A stretch of DNA of 64,000 nucleotides from Acherontichlamydia pituitae. Lineage in GTDB: Bacteria; Chlamydiota; Chlamydiia; Chlamydiales; Rhabdochlamydiaceae. This document shows positions 9,036 to 17,578 of the stretch, piece by piece. The stretch is from positions 62,001 through 126,000 of the forward strand of contig JAHCAX010000003.1 of assembly GCA_019634675.1 (NCBI GenBank), written 5' to 3'. Made by a program: the position numbers and the translations under genes. The number at the start of each line of letters is the position of its first letter. Position 1 is the stretch's first letter. Below the pieces are notes generated by a model. It had not been told where the DNA came from, made no database searches, and was given only the letters and a program-made list of their open reading frames with translations.

Positions 9036-11096
9036 ATGGATCAAAACCTCTTCAATCTACCAGCGAATGAGAGCGTCTCTTCCCAGCAGAATGAGCTATT
9101 GGCAAATTCTGCCGATTTAAGCCTGCGCACAAATCATGGCGACATTGCCGACTCATTATTGAGTAGAGGCCAGATGTGCCTGCTTAAAGGGGACCTCTAT
9201 CACGGATTGGAGCTGTTCGATTCGGCCATGAAACTTGATCCCTATAATCCCAAATTGTTCTACTCCCAAGGCCTATCCTTATTTGAATATGGCAGCGAAG
9301 AAGGGCGTGAAAAGGCCCTGCACCTCGCCGGAAAAAAATTTAAAGTTGCCACCTCTTTGAACCCTCAATACTTCGATGCATGGCAAGCCTGGGGCAGCGT
9401 CTTATGCACTTTAGGGCTGACTTTCCGCGAGCACCATTATTTCCAAGAGGCCTCGGAAAAACTGCAAAAGGCGGTCAACTTTTCATCCGACCAGAAGCCC
9501 GATACCCTTGCGGAGCTCAACTGGGACATCGGGATCGTCTATTCCCATTTAGCTGAAAATTCAGGCGAAGCGCTCGACTTGCACCAAGCGATCGACGCCT
9601 TCCAAAACGCTTCCACCTGCGGGCAGGTCCTCTCCTCCGATTTTTGGAGGGATTTTGGCAGGGCAAGCCTTAAGTTCGCCAGTCAGATCAGCGATATCCG
9701 CTTTTACGTCAAAGCGATCAACTGCTTTAAGCAAGCGATCACTTTGGAGCCTTCTTGCGCAGAAGGATGGACCCTCCTTGCCAATTCCTTGCAAAAACTC
9801 TATAACCTCACCCATGACGAGGACCATTTCTCCCAAGCGAACGAGTGCTACACGACCGCAACGCAGCTGCAGCCAAACGATGCCAGCCTCTGGCTTTCCT
9901 GGGCCCAGTTTCTATGCGAATCGACGCGCCGCACACCCGATACAAAACGCCTCCGCTCCTGCATTGAAAAATGCCATCGCGCCTATGCGCTCGAACCAGA
10001 CCAACCGATGGTCCAGGCTGTTTGGGCAGAAGCGTTAGCTCACCTTGGAGAAGCCAGCGAACGGATCGACCTGATCTTCGACGCGCACAATAAAGTCGAA
10101 GGAGCTGTCGATAATGAGAGCGATCTTCCTGAAGTCTGGTTTTCCTTTGGGATGTGCCTGCTTTCCATGGCCCGTTACTTTAACGATGAGGACCACTACT
10201 ACCAAGCGATCGAAAAGTTCCAAACAGGGATTTCGATCGACCGCACCAGCCATGCCAACTGGCACGCGATCGGTAACACCTATGCGAAGCTCGGCAGACA
10301 GCACAACGATGTGGAAAACCTCGAAAAATCGCTCCGCTTCTATCAGCGCGCCATCGATCTGCACCCATGCAGTTTCTACATCATCGATTATGCGACCGCC
10401 CTCTCCAAACTTGGCGAAATGAACCACGACCAAAAGCACCTCGACGATGCGATCGCCCAGTTCGAACGCGCCCTTGCGATGCAGCGCAATGCCCTCTATC
10501 TGCATCCAAACTGGCTTTACCATTACGCCTGCACCCTTGATGCGCTCGGCGACTTCCATGAAGAGGACTTCTACTACTTAAGAGCGATTGAGATCTTAAC
10601 CCACGTTCTGATGATCGATCCCGACTTCCACGAAGTCCACCACCGCCTCGCCCTGACCCTTTCGCATCTCGGCGAGCTCACAAGCGAGATCGACCACTTC
10701 TTCCGTGCGATCCACCACTTCCGCTTGAGCTTAAGGCACGATGAAGAAAATGATATGGTCATCCTGGACTGGGCGATCACGTTGATCAACCTCGCCCAGC
10801 ATTCCCACGACTCGACCGAGGCAGACCAGTTCTACCGCGATGCCGAGCATAAGCTCATCGCCGCAGCAAAACTGGGCAACCTCCAGTCCTATTACCATTT
10901 GAGCTGCCTGCACTCGCTGCTTGGCAACTATGAAGTCTCTTTGCATTACTTGGAAAAGGCCAATAAAGCCGACGCCCTTCCTCCGATCGATGAGATCCTG
11001 CAGGACGAGTGGCTCGACGGCCTCCGCTGCACAGGAGATTTCCGCGAGTTCCTTTCCCATCTGGAACACCGCCCGAACCTCCAGGAAGAGCGTTAA
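9036..11096 (+). CDS. TPR-repeat protein
   Basis: A 686-residue soluble helical protein made almost wholly of tetratricopeptide-like repeats. Units contain the usual A/G and Y/F pattern with DP/P at unit ends, for example FDSAMKLDPYNPKLFYSQG, CFKQAITLEPSCAEGWTLLA, FQRAIDLHP-like segments and HVLMIDPDFHEVHHRLA. It has no signal peptide. It probably serves as a protein-protein scaffold; large TPR proteins are common in chlamydiae, but I cannot name a partner. ATG 9036 follows GGGA at a better distance than ATG 9030. It is followed 33 bp later by a methyltransferase gene. Confidence 0.8.
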   Translation: MDQNLFNLPANESVSSQQNELLANSADLSLRTNHGDIADSLLSRGQMCLLKGDLYHGLELFDSAMKLDPYNPKLFYSQGLSLFEYGSEEGREKALHLAGKKFKVATSLNPQYFDAWQAWGSVLCTLGLTFREHHYFQEASEKLQKAVNFSSDQKPDTLAELNWDIGIVYSHLAENSGEALDLHQAIDAFQNASTCGQVLSSDFWRDFGRASLKFASQISDIRFYVKAINCFKQAITLEPSCAEGWTLLANSLQKLYNLTHDEDHFSQANECYTTATQLQPNDASLWLSWAQFLCESTRRTPDTKRLRSCIEKCHRAYALEPDQPMVQAVWAEALAHLGEASERIDLIFDAHNKVEGAVDNESDLPEVWFSFGMCLLSMARYFNDEDHYYQAIEKFQTGISIDRTSHANWHAIGNTYAKLGRQHNDVENLEKSLRFYQRAIDLHPCSFYIIDYATALSKLGEMNHDQKHLDDAIAQFERALAMQRNALYLHPNWLYHYACTLDALGDFHEEDFYYLRAIEILTHVLMIDPDFHEVHHRLALTLSHLGELTSEIDHFFRAIHHFRLSLRHDEENDMVILDWAITLINLAQHSHDSTEADQFYRDAEHKLIAAAKLGNLQSYYHLSCLHSLLGNYEVSLHYLEKANKADALPPIDEILQDEWLDGLRCTGDFREFLSHLEHRPNLQEER

Positions 11097-11128
11097 TTTC
11101 GCAAACGCTGAAGCTGCAAAGTTGCGCC

Positions 11129-11716
11129 ATGGACAACGACACCGTCAACAAAGACTTCTACAACTCCTCTGCAGACTCATTCGATAAGATTCCGTTCGAA
11201 TCGCTCCTTCCTCAAATGATCCTGAAATACCATCAGGGGAAAACCGTTCTCGACATCGGATCGGGCCCTGGAACGCTGGCAGCTTGGATGACAAGCAAAG
11301 GCAATGAGGTCGTCTGCATTGAGCCAGCTGTAAAGCCCGCAGCAAAAGCAAAGGAAAAGGGCCTCACGGTCCACTGCACAACGATCCAGGAATTTGAAAC
11401 AGACCAACACTACGACACCATTCTTGCCATCTCCTCATTGATCCACGTCCCTAAGCAGCAGCTCCCTTCCCAAATCCAAAAAATTGCAAGCCTGTTAAAC
11501 CCTGGCGGAATATTTTTTGTCAGCATGATCATCGGAAGATCGGAAGGATTGGAAGACCCGACAAACTTGGGAAAAATGCGCTATTTCGCACAATGGCTCT
11601 CCCATGAGCTTGATCCCATGTTCTCCCCATTCTTTACCCTTCTTGAAGAACATCTGGTCCACCAGAAAAAAATGGACAGATCCTTTACACTGAGAGCTTA
11701 CAAACTAAAAAACTAA
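11129..11716 (+). CDS. SAM-dependent class I methyltransferase
   Basis: A 195-residue protein. Motif I VLDIGSGPGTLAAWM binds S-adenosylmethionine, and the acidic residue ending strand 2 is in VVCIEPA. Later strands are recognisable in YDTILAISSLIHV and LLNPGGIFFVSMI. The substrate cannot be told from the sequence. The frame is open further upstream to 11009, but that part overlaps the TPR gene in another frame and reads as Arg/Pro-rich noise, so I start at ATG 11129. The stop is 5 nt before the next gene, so the two are likely co-transcribed. Confidence 0.8.
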   Translation: MDNDTVNKDFYNSSADSFDKIPFESLLPQMILKYHQGKTVLDIGSGPGTLAAWMTSKGNEVVCIEPAVKPAAKAKEKGLTVHCTTIQEFETDQHYDTILAISSLIHVPKQQLPSQIQKIASLLNPGGIFFVSMIIGRSEGLEDPTNLGKMRYFAQWLSHELDPMFSPFFTLLEEHLVHQKKMDRSFTLRAYKLKN

Positions 11717-11721
11717 CACTC

Positions 11722-12432
11722 ATGAGCACCATCTTCTACCTCCAACTTCTCGTTGTCGTTTCACCAAACTGGAACTCCCCGCAAGGCTCCCTATATCTTT
11801 TTGAAAGAGATAGCGAACAGCTCGATTGGCAGCTTGCAAGAGATCCCATTCCAGTTGCACTAGGAAAAAACGGAATGGCCTGGGGAAAAGGGCTCCACCC
11901 GCTTCCACAAGGTATAAAGACCCTCAAACGCGAAGGCGATGGGAAAACTCCAGCTGGCTTTTATTCTATCGGCCCGGCTTTCGGCGATAAGGAACACCAG
12001 CCGCATGCTAAGAAAATCCCCTACGTGCTGATCACGGAAGATTTAGAATGCGTCGACGACCCCCATTCCCGATATTATAACCAATTTGTCCATTCAGGAT
12101 CGATTATTGGCCCCGATTGGAAAAGCTCGGAAAAAATGGCAGAGATCGGCCAACTCTATGCCCTTGGGTTTGTCGTCGAGCACAACTATGATCCGATCGT
12201 TCCCGGAGATGGCTCAGCCATTTTCTTCCATATCTGGAGAACCCCTCAACAAGGTTCCGCCGGCTGTACGACAATGGCGGAGATCGATCTGAAACAGGTT
12301 GTGGAATGGCTGGACGGCAACAGCCTCCCCCGCGTCGTCCAACTCCCCCTGTCTGAATATGAACAAAGGATCGAGGAATGGGGGCTGCCTAACCTAAGGT
12401 CAGACCTGCTCCATCGAGCTCTCCCCCCCTAG
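11722..12432 (+). CDS. L,D-transpeptidase-like (YkuD family) protein
   Basis: A 236-residue protein. KREGDGKTPAGFYSIGPAFG is typical of the COG3786 branch of YkuD-fold proteins. The catalytic patch is HIWRTPQQGSAGCTTM, giving the His...SxGC arrangement with the nucleophilic Cys. These enzymes cross-link or cleave peptidoglycan stem peptides. That is notable in a chlamydia, where peptidoglycan is restricted to the division septum. The N-terminus has a short hydrophobic stretch, at best a weak export signal. It sits 5 nt after the methyltransferase. Confidence 0.7.
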   Translation: MSTIFYLQLLVVVSPNWNSPQGSLYLFERDSEQLDWQLARDPIPVALGKNGMAWGKGLHPLPQGIKTLKREGDGKTPAGFYSIGPAFGDKEHQPHAKKIPYVLITEDLECVDDPHSRYYNQFVHSGSIIGPDWKSSEKMAEIGQLYALGFVVEHNYDPIVPGDGSAIFFHIWRTPQQGSAGCTTMAEIDLKQVVEWLDGNSLPRVVQLPLSEYEQRIEEWGLPNLRSDLLHRALPP

Positions 12433-12594
12433 ATAAGCAGTGCAACACTTCCCTCTTATGCGCTCAAATATATATAAATTTTTTTAATTTTTCGATATTT
12501 TAACTGCGGATTAAGAAACATATAAACAACAATTTAAACAATCTTATTTAAATTTTTAATTAAATAAACACAATTAATTTAAGTCCAAATAGAA

Positions 12595-12623
12595 TTGAAA
12601 ATTTTAATCTTAAATGATATAAT
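12595..12623 (+). promoter_or_regulatory. Sigma-70-type promoter for the 12692 gene
   Basis: TTGAAA (12595-12600), a 17-bp spacer and TATAAT (12618-12623) in an AT-rich region. The leader would be about 60 nt. The gene start has a strong AGGAGGG ribosome-binding site. Confidence 0.65.
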
Positions 12624-12691
12624 ACATGTCAACAATCAACGGAAAGTATCTGAAATTATTAATCAAAATTTAACAGTCCCAGGAGGGCACC

Positions 12692-13759
12692 ATGACAGTA
12701 ATAGGCCTCAATAAAATCTATAGGGAAGAAAAAGCCAAAATCGAAGCTTTTGAATCGGGCGAAAATCCTTTAAACGCACACGACATTTCTGAAATCAAAG
12801 TAAAGCTAGCAAGCACCTTGGAAAAAATGAATCAATTAGCCAAACGGGATATTCAAGCTCCGATGGCCTTTGCGCTCGCCATTCCAAGCATTCCAAAACT
12901 GATTGGCCGCTGCGATGTTTTGCTATCCAGGATCCCTTCTGATACACCAATCATATTTTCCAGCGAGCATGTAGCCGAATCAAGCACACCTGCTCCATCT
13001 TCTGAATTCTCAGCTGCAGACTATACACCGTCTAAAGTGTATGCAAAAGCAACAAAACAACTGCAAGGCCCAAGAAACAGAATTAATAGGTTCGATTCAG
13101 TTGCAAAACATCAAGCAGAGTTCAATGCCCGAAAAGGCGCTGCGCCAGAACTGAAACCTGCAAGCACTCCAGTGATTGAAAGTTCATCAATTGCAGCTTC
13201 TTCTCAACCGATTCCTCTTCCAACTCTGATTACGATCCAATACCCTGCCCGTTTCGGCGAGCACCTCTACATCCGCGGCGAAGGCTCTGGATTCACATGG
13301 GGACAAAAAGTTCCTCTGATCAGCGTCGATGCGAATACTTGGCAGCTCAGACAACCGATGCAAGGCGAATTTAAATTCAAAATCCTGCTGAACAACGAAG
13401 AGTGGGAAACCGGCAACGACCACCCAGCAAACGGCGGCGATGCTGTTTCAGCAACTCCAGTCTTTGCTTCGCAAGCAGAAAAAAGCGCTGAAGCATCCTC
13501 TCTGACACGCGTCTCCTTCTTCTACCAGCCAGCTGACGGCGAAACCCTCGAAGTCAGAGATTCGCTGCATGATTGGAGCGCTGGCATCGAGCTGAAAGAT
13601 ATGGGCAACGGCATGTGGGTCTGGGAAACAGACAAAGCTGCCGGCGAATTTGATTTTAAACTTGTCCGCAGACAAGGCTCTGGCGAGATCATCTGGGAAG
13701 GCGGCGACAACCGCAAAATGCAGCCTGGCACGATCGAGCTGATCGAACCTAGGTTCTAA
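12692..13759 (+). CDS. Protein with two tandem carbohydrate-binding-like (E-set/CBM20-48-like) domains
   Basis: A 355-residue protein. Residues 1-165 are helical and Ser/Ala/Pro-rich with no family I recognise. Residues about 175-265 (ARFGEHLYIRGEGSGFTWG ... KFKILLNNEEWE) and 268-350 (FFYQPADGETLEVRD ... FDFKLVRRQ) each look like a beta-sandwich of the starch- or glycogen-binding kind: an aromatic-rich W, an EFKFK strand and an NDHPA turn. Chlamydiae store glycogen and glgX lies 9 kb away, so glycan binding is plausible but not shown. The C-terminal 190 residues are nearly identical to those of the next gene. No signal peptide is seen. Confidence 0.6.
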   Translation: MTVIGLNKIYREEKAKIEAFESGENPLNAHDISEIKVKLASTLEKMNQLAKRDIQAPMAFALAIPSIPKLIGRCDVLLSRIPSDTPIIFSSEHVAESSTPAPSSEFSAADYTPSKVYAKATKQLQGPRNRINRFDSVAKHQAEFNARKGAAPELKPASTPVIESSSIAASSQPIPLPTLITIQYPARFGEHLYIRGEGSGFTWGQKVPLISVDANTWQLRQPMQGEFKFKILLNNEEWETGNDHPANGGDAVSATPVFASQAEKSAEASSLTRVSFFYQPADGETLEVRDSLHDWSAGIELKDMGNGMWVWETDKAAGEFDFKLVRRQGSGEIIWEGGDNRKMQPGTIELIEPRF

Positions 13760-13777
13760 CCTCCCTTTTATATCCTC

Positions 13778-13830
13778 ACTGCTCTCCCCCTCTTCCACCA
13801 TTAATTGGAAGAGTTGGAGGGCAGTTTAGT
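13778..13830 (+). terminator. Intrinsic terminator after the 12692 gene
   Basis: An extended stem: ACTGCTCTCC with CCTCTTCCA on the left pairs with TGGAAGAG and GGAGGGCAGT on the right, followed by a T-rich stretch. A similar terminator follows the paralogous gene. Confidence 0.7.
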
Positions 13831-13902
13831 CTCTTTGCTGTTGCATCCTGCTATGTTAAACCTATTTTTCTTGCTGCGGAACCCTGTCCCCGCATTAGGT
13901 AT

Positions 13903-13931
13903 TTGATTCATTAGTTTTCTATAAATAAAAT
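13903..13931 (+). promoter_or_regulatory. Possible promoter for the 14023 gene
   Basis: TTGATT (13903-13908), 17-bp spacer, TAAAAT (13926-13931). Other AT-rich hexamers nearby make this only one of several options. Confidence 0.35.
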
Positions 13932-14022
13932 AATTTATTCACAGAAAACTTAATAAAATCTCCACAAAAAAGCACTTAATATGCTAAAATAATCATTTTC
14001 GATTACAAAAAGGGGATTAATT

Positions 14023-15486
14023 ATGTCATTTAAAACCACTTCACAAGACCATCTTCCAAAAAATCTCATTTCTGGTTATGTGTGCTTTGAATCAAAAGAC
14101 ACTTCCTTTGTAGGAAAGGATGTCTCTTATTCTTTTGGCAAAAGGATCCAGCTATTAAATCATGAGTTTCTTAAGATCTCTCCTCATGATCTGATGTATA
14201 AGGTCATGACCTGCACGATTAATTCGAGCGGAAACGAAAAGTATCAATATAAATTCCTCCCTTCGTCCCTGTTTTCTCAAGGAAGGATCTCCACACCTAA
14301 TGGCGACGCCATTTGCTACACAGAGATCCCGGACAACGATGAAGATACCCCGAAAAGCTATTTGCTTCGTCTAGCTCCTACTACCAATTTTCCTCCTACG
14401 CCATTTGATGAGGTTGTACGCACCGTTGCATATTCAAGCAAAGGATTAAATACAGATTTTTATTCTAAAGCTGACGTACCTGATGACTATTGTGTCATTG
14501 AAAGAAGTCCAGGTATATTTTATTCGCTTTCTCCCGAAACGAAATGGATCGAGGTTGGAACTGGAAGAGTTTTCCCCATGGATTTTGATGAGGTCTCTTT
14601 TAAAAAATGCAGCATCCACTCTGGAGTTAATGTTTTTAATGAAACAAAAGATGAAAATCGTCTTACCTTTGAAATTTCAGCCTGCGGCGAGCCTGATGTT
14701 GAAATTCTTTTTGACAGGACCCATCTTTACGTGACCATGCAGCATCAGGTCTTTGGAAATCGTATCGACTTTTACCATCGAGTTATCTTAAAAGAGCCTG
14801 AAATGATCGATGTCGATCATATTTCTGCAACATTTACGGACTTAGGAACGCTTCAGATAACAATTCCATTTTTCCATAATGGTAACCTGCGGCCTCAAGA
14901 AACTCACGCCCCTATTTTTATCGCATCATCAGAACCTGTTGCCCTTCCGACCGAGATCACTGTCCAATATCCAGCCCGTCTCGGAGAACATCTATATGTC
15001 CGCGGAGAAGGCTCTGGGTTCACCTGGGACCAGCAAATTCCTCTCGTCAATATCGATGCCCATACTTGGCAGCTCAACCAACCGATGCAAGGCGAGTTTA
15101 AGTTCAAAATCCTGCTGAACAACGAAGAATGGGAAACCGGAGGCGACCATCCCGCAAAAGGCGGCGATGCTGTTGCTGTTACCCCAATCTTTGCTTCGCA
15201 AGCAGAAAAGAGCGCTGAAGCATCCTCTCTGACACGCGTCTCCTTCTTCTACCAACCAGCTGAAGGCGAAACGCTCGAAATCAGAGATTCGCTGCATGAT
15301 TGGAGTGCTGGCATCGAGCTGAAAGACATGGGCAACGGCATGTGGGTCTGGGAAACCGACAAAGCTGCCTGCGAATTTGATTTTAAGCTTGTCCGCAGAC
15401 AAGGCTCTGGCGAGATCATCTGGGAAGGCGGCGACAACCGCAAAATGCAGCCTGGGCAAGTTGACTTCATCGAGCCAAGGTTCTAA
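14023..15486 (+). CDS. Paralogue with unrelated N-terminus and the same tandem carbohydrate-binding-like C-terminus
   Basis: A 487-residue protein. Residues 1-300 are beta-rich and unlike the neighbouring paralogue; I recognise no family. From about residue 305 to the end the protein is almost the same as the 12692 product: GEHLYVRGEGSGFTWDQ, EFKFKILLNNEEWE and the shared LHDWSAGIELKDMGNG. Nucleotide identity over this part is very high (roughly 95% in the last 250 bp by eye), far above the rest, which suggests recent duplication or gene conversion of a C-terminal module. One visible change is Gly to Cys in KAACEFDFK. Each gene has its own promoter-like sequence and terminator. Confidence 0.6.
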   Translation: MSFKTTSQDHLPKNLISGYVCFESKDTSFVGKDVSYSFGKRIQLLNHEFLKISPHDLMYKVMTCTINSSGNEKYQYKFLPSSLFSQGRISTPNGDAICYTEIPDNDEDTPKSYLLRLAPTTNFPPTPFDEVVRTVAYSSKGLNTDFYSKADVPDDYCVIERSPGIFYSLSPETKWIEVGTGRVFPMDFDEVSFKKCSIHSGVNVFNETKDENRLTFEISACGEPDVEILFDRTHLYVTMQHQVFGNRIDFYHRVILKEPEMIDVDHISATFTDLGTLQITIPFFHNGNLRPQETHAPIFIASSEPVALPTEITVQYPARLGEHLYVRGEGSGFTWDQQIPLVNIDAHTWQLNQPMQGEFKFKILLNNEEWETGGDHPAKGGDAVAVTPIFASQAEKSAEASSLTRVSFFYQPAEGETLEIRDSLHDWSAGIELKDMGNGMWVWETDKAACEFDFKLVRRQGSGEIIWEGGDNRKMQPGQVDFIEPRF

Positions 15487-15505
15487 TTTTTCTTAATATC
15501 TTCGC

Positions 15506-15556
15506 ACTGCGCTCTCCAGGCTTCCTCAAAAGGAAGTGGTGAGCGCAGTTCTATTT
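15506..15556 (+). terminator. Intrinsic terminator after the 14023 gene
   Basis: ACTGCGCTC ... CTTCCT, loop CAAA, AGGAAG ... GAGCGCAGT, then TTCTATTT. It resembles the terminator at 13778 in both stem sequence and position relative to the stop codon. Confidence 0.7.
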
Positions 15557-15664
15557 GGTAATATTTCTACTTATCTGTTAAAATCTGTCCTTTTCAACTG
15601 AGGCAGCAGCAAGAGTTGTTTTGACAGCCAGGCTTATCCCTCAAACTAATTCAAGGTTTTTTTC

Positions 15665-17563
15665 ATGGACAGACGCTCTTTGATATTCGTTGTCGCGCTC
15701 ACAATTGGGCTTTTCTTTGTCAACCAGTGGTTTAGCTCTTCAGGCGATCAAAAGCCTCAGCAACAGCAGCCAGCCCAAAAGATGATCGAGGAATCCCAGC
15801 CTGCGCAGACCATGGCGGCAGCGCCAGCTCCTCTTCCCATAAGTTCTAAAGAGCAGTTCTTCGTCATTGAAAACGACTACCAGCAGCTCGTCTTCTCGAA
15901 TATCGGCGGCGCACTGGCTGAGATCAACCTTCCCCTGGCCAGCAAAGAATTCCCCGACAGCCCAGTCCGACCGATCGAGTTCGACCGGGTCATGCTCAAA
16001 GAGTTCCCCTACAACGACCACTACCCTGCCATGCCCTACCAGATCAACCGCGGCGCAGGCGTTGAGTCGGTGGCAGAAGGCAAACTAGGAGGCTACTATC
16101 CCCTCCTCCGTCGCTCGATCATGGGACCAAAAGGCGGAGTGGCATTCCCGAACGCTCCCCGTTACTACGCTTTGAACATCCTTGCCGATGACGGAAGCTT
16201 GAACAACCAGTCCTACCAAGTCACCCGCTTAGAGAAGAACTTGATCGAGTTCGAACTAGTCCAATCGCAGCGCCGCATCGTCAAGACCTACACCTTCTCT
16301 AAAGACCCCTCTGATTCCCCCTATTGCGTCGAACTGACCGTCCGCATCGAAGGCGACGCACGCAATGTATGGATGACATCGGGCGTGCCAGAAGTAGAAC
16401 TGATCTCCGGAAACCCAGCGCCTACCCTCAAATACCGGATGATCCGCAGCAACCAGAAAGCGGTCATTGAACAAATTTCTTTACCCAAAGAAACGACAAC
16501 CGTCTCTTCGATCTATCCGGACTGGGTCTGCAATTCAAACGGTTTTATGGGCCTGATCATCGATCCGCTGACAGAGATCGGCGCAGGCTTCCGCGCTGGC
16601 ATTGTTCCTGGCAACCTCGATCCGACACGCCTGACCTTGGTCGATGCCCAGTACCAGCTCTATCCAGCGACAAAATACCCGGGTTATGAACTGCAGCTGC
16701 CATTAAAAGCGCAGACAATGAAGTTCCTCGTCTACGCTGGACCTTTCGAAGATGCGATCTTAGCAAAGGTCGATCAGACCTACTCCGACCCAGCAACCGG
16801 CTACAACCCGAGCTACATCTCGGCATTGAGCTTCCATGGCTGGTTCACCTTCATCTCCGAACCTTTTGCAAGATTCCTCTTCGTCTTGATGAAGTTCTTC
16901 TACCAGATCACCTCTTCATGGGGAATTTCGATCATCCTATTGACAATCGCTCTTAGGATCATGCTCTATCCTCTTAACGCCTGGTCGATCAAGTCGACCC
17001 TGCGCATGCAAGAGGTCGCTCCGAAGGTTGCAGCTATCCAAGAGAAGCATAAAAAAGATCCGAAGCGCGCCCAGATCGAGGTGATGAACCTCTATCGTGA
17101 AAAAGGGGTCAACCCGCTGACAGGATGCTTCCCCTTGCTGATCCAGCTTCCCTTCCTGATCGGGATGTTCGATCTGTTAAAATCGATGTTCGAGCTGCGC
17201 GGCGCAAGCTTTATCCCTGGATGGATCGACAACTTGACAGCGCCGGACGTCCTGTTTAGCTGGAACTACCCGGTCATCTTCTTCGGAACCGATTTCCACC
17301 TGCTCCCCTTCCTGTTGGGCGCGGTCATGTGGGTGCAGCAGCGGTTCAGCTCCTCTACTCCTAAAGACCCTGCAATGATGACAGACCAGCAAAAGCAGCA
17401 AAAGATGATGGGCAATATCATGACCATCGTCTTCACTGTGATGTTCTACCACTTCCCATCCGGCTTGAACATCTACTGGCTTTCATCGATGGCCCTCGGG
17501 ATCTTGCAGCAATGGTTCATGAACCGTAAGATGGTCCAACAAAAGGCTATCGTTAAAACTTAA
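15665..17563 (+). CDS. yidC: Membrane protein insertase YidC
   Basis: A 632-residue YidC/Oxa1 insertase, the 60-kDa inner-membrane protein. An N-terminal helix (SLIFVVALTIGLFFVNQWF) is followed by a Pro/Gln-rich linker and a large periplasmic beta domain (about residues 60-390). The conserved insertase core comes next, with SSWGISIILLTIALRIMLYP, the cytoplasmic hairpin MQEVAPKVAAIQEKHKKDP and the final helices ending near NIYWLSSMALGILQQWF. It inserts inner-membrane proteins with or without Sec. It lies 15 bp upstream of dnaA, an arrangement I also recall from Chlamydia. Confidence 0.95.
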   Translation: MDRRSLIFVVALTIGLFFVNQWFSSSGDQKPQQQQPAQKMIEESQPAQTMAAAPAPLPISSKEQFFVIENDYQQLVFSNIGGALAEINLPLASKEFPDSPVRPIEFDRVMLKEFPYNDHYPAMPYQINRGAGVESVAEGKLGGYYPLLRRSIMGPKGGVAFPNAPRYYALNILADDGSLNNQSYQVTRLEKNLIEFELVQSQRRIVKTYTFSKDPSDSPYCVELTVRIEGDARNVWMTSGVPEVELISGNPAPTLKYRMIRSNQKAVIEQISLPKETTTVSSIYPDWVCNSNGFMGLIIDPLTEIGAGFRAGIVPGNLDPTRLTLVDAQYQLYPATKYPGYELQLPLKAQTMKFLVYAGPFEDAILAKVDQTYSDPATGYNPSYISALSFHGWFTFISEPFARFLFVLMKFFYQITSSWGISIILLTIALRIMLYPLNAWSIKSTLRMQEVAPKVAAIQEKHKKDPKRAQIEVMNLYREKGVNPLTGCFPLLIQLPFLIGMFDLLKSMFELRGASFIPGWIDNLTAPDVLFSWNYPVIFFGTDFHLLPFLLGAVMWVQQRFSSSTPKDPAMMTDQQKQQKMMGNIMTIVFTVMFYHFPSGLNIYWLSSMALGILQQWFMNRKMVQQKAIVKT

Positions 17564-17578
17564 AAAACAGTTCAGAAC

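Noticed and set aside
11009..11128. N-terminal extension of the methyltransferase
   Set aside because: It overlaps the 3' end of the TPR gene in another frame and reads as Arg/Pro-rich noise; the domain begins right after ATG 11129.
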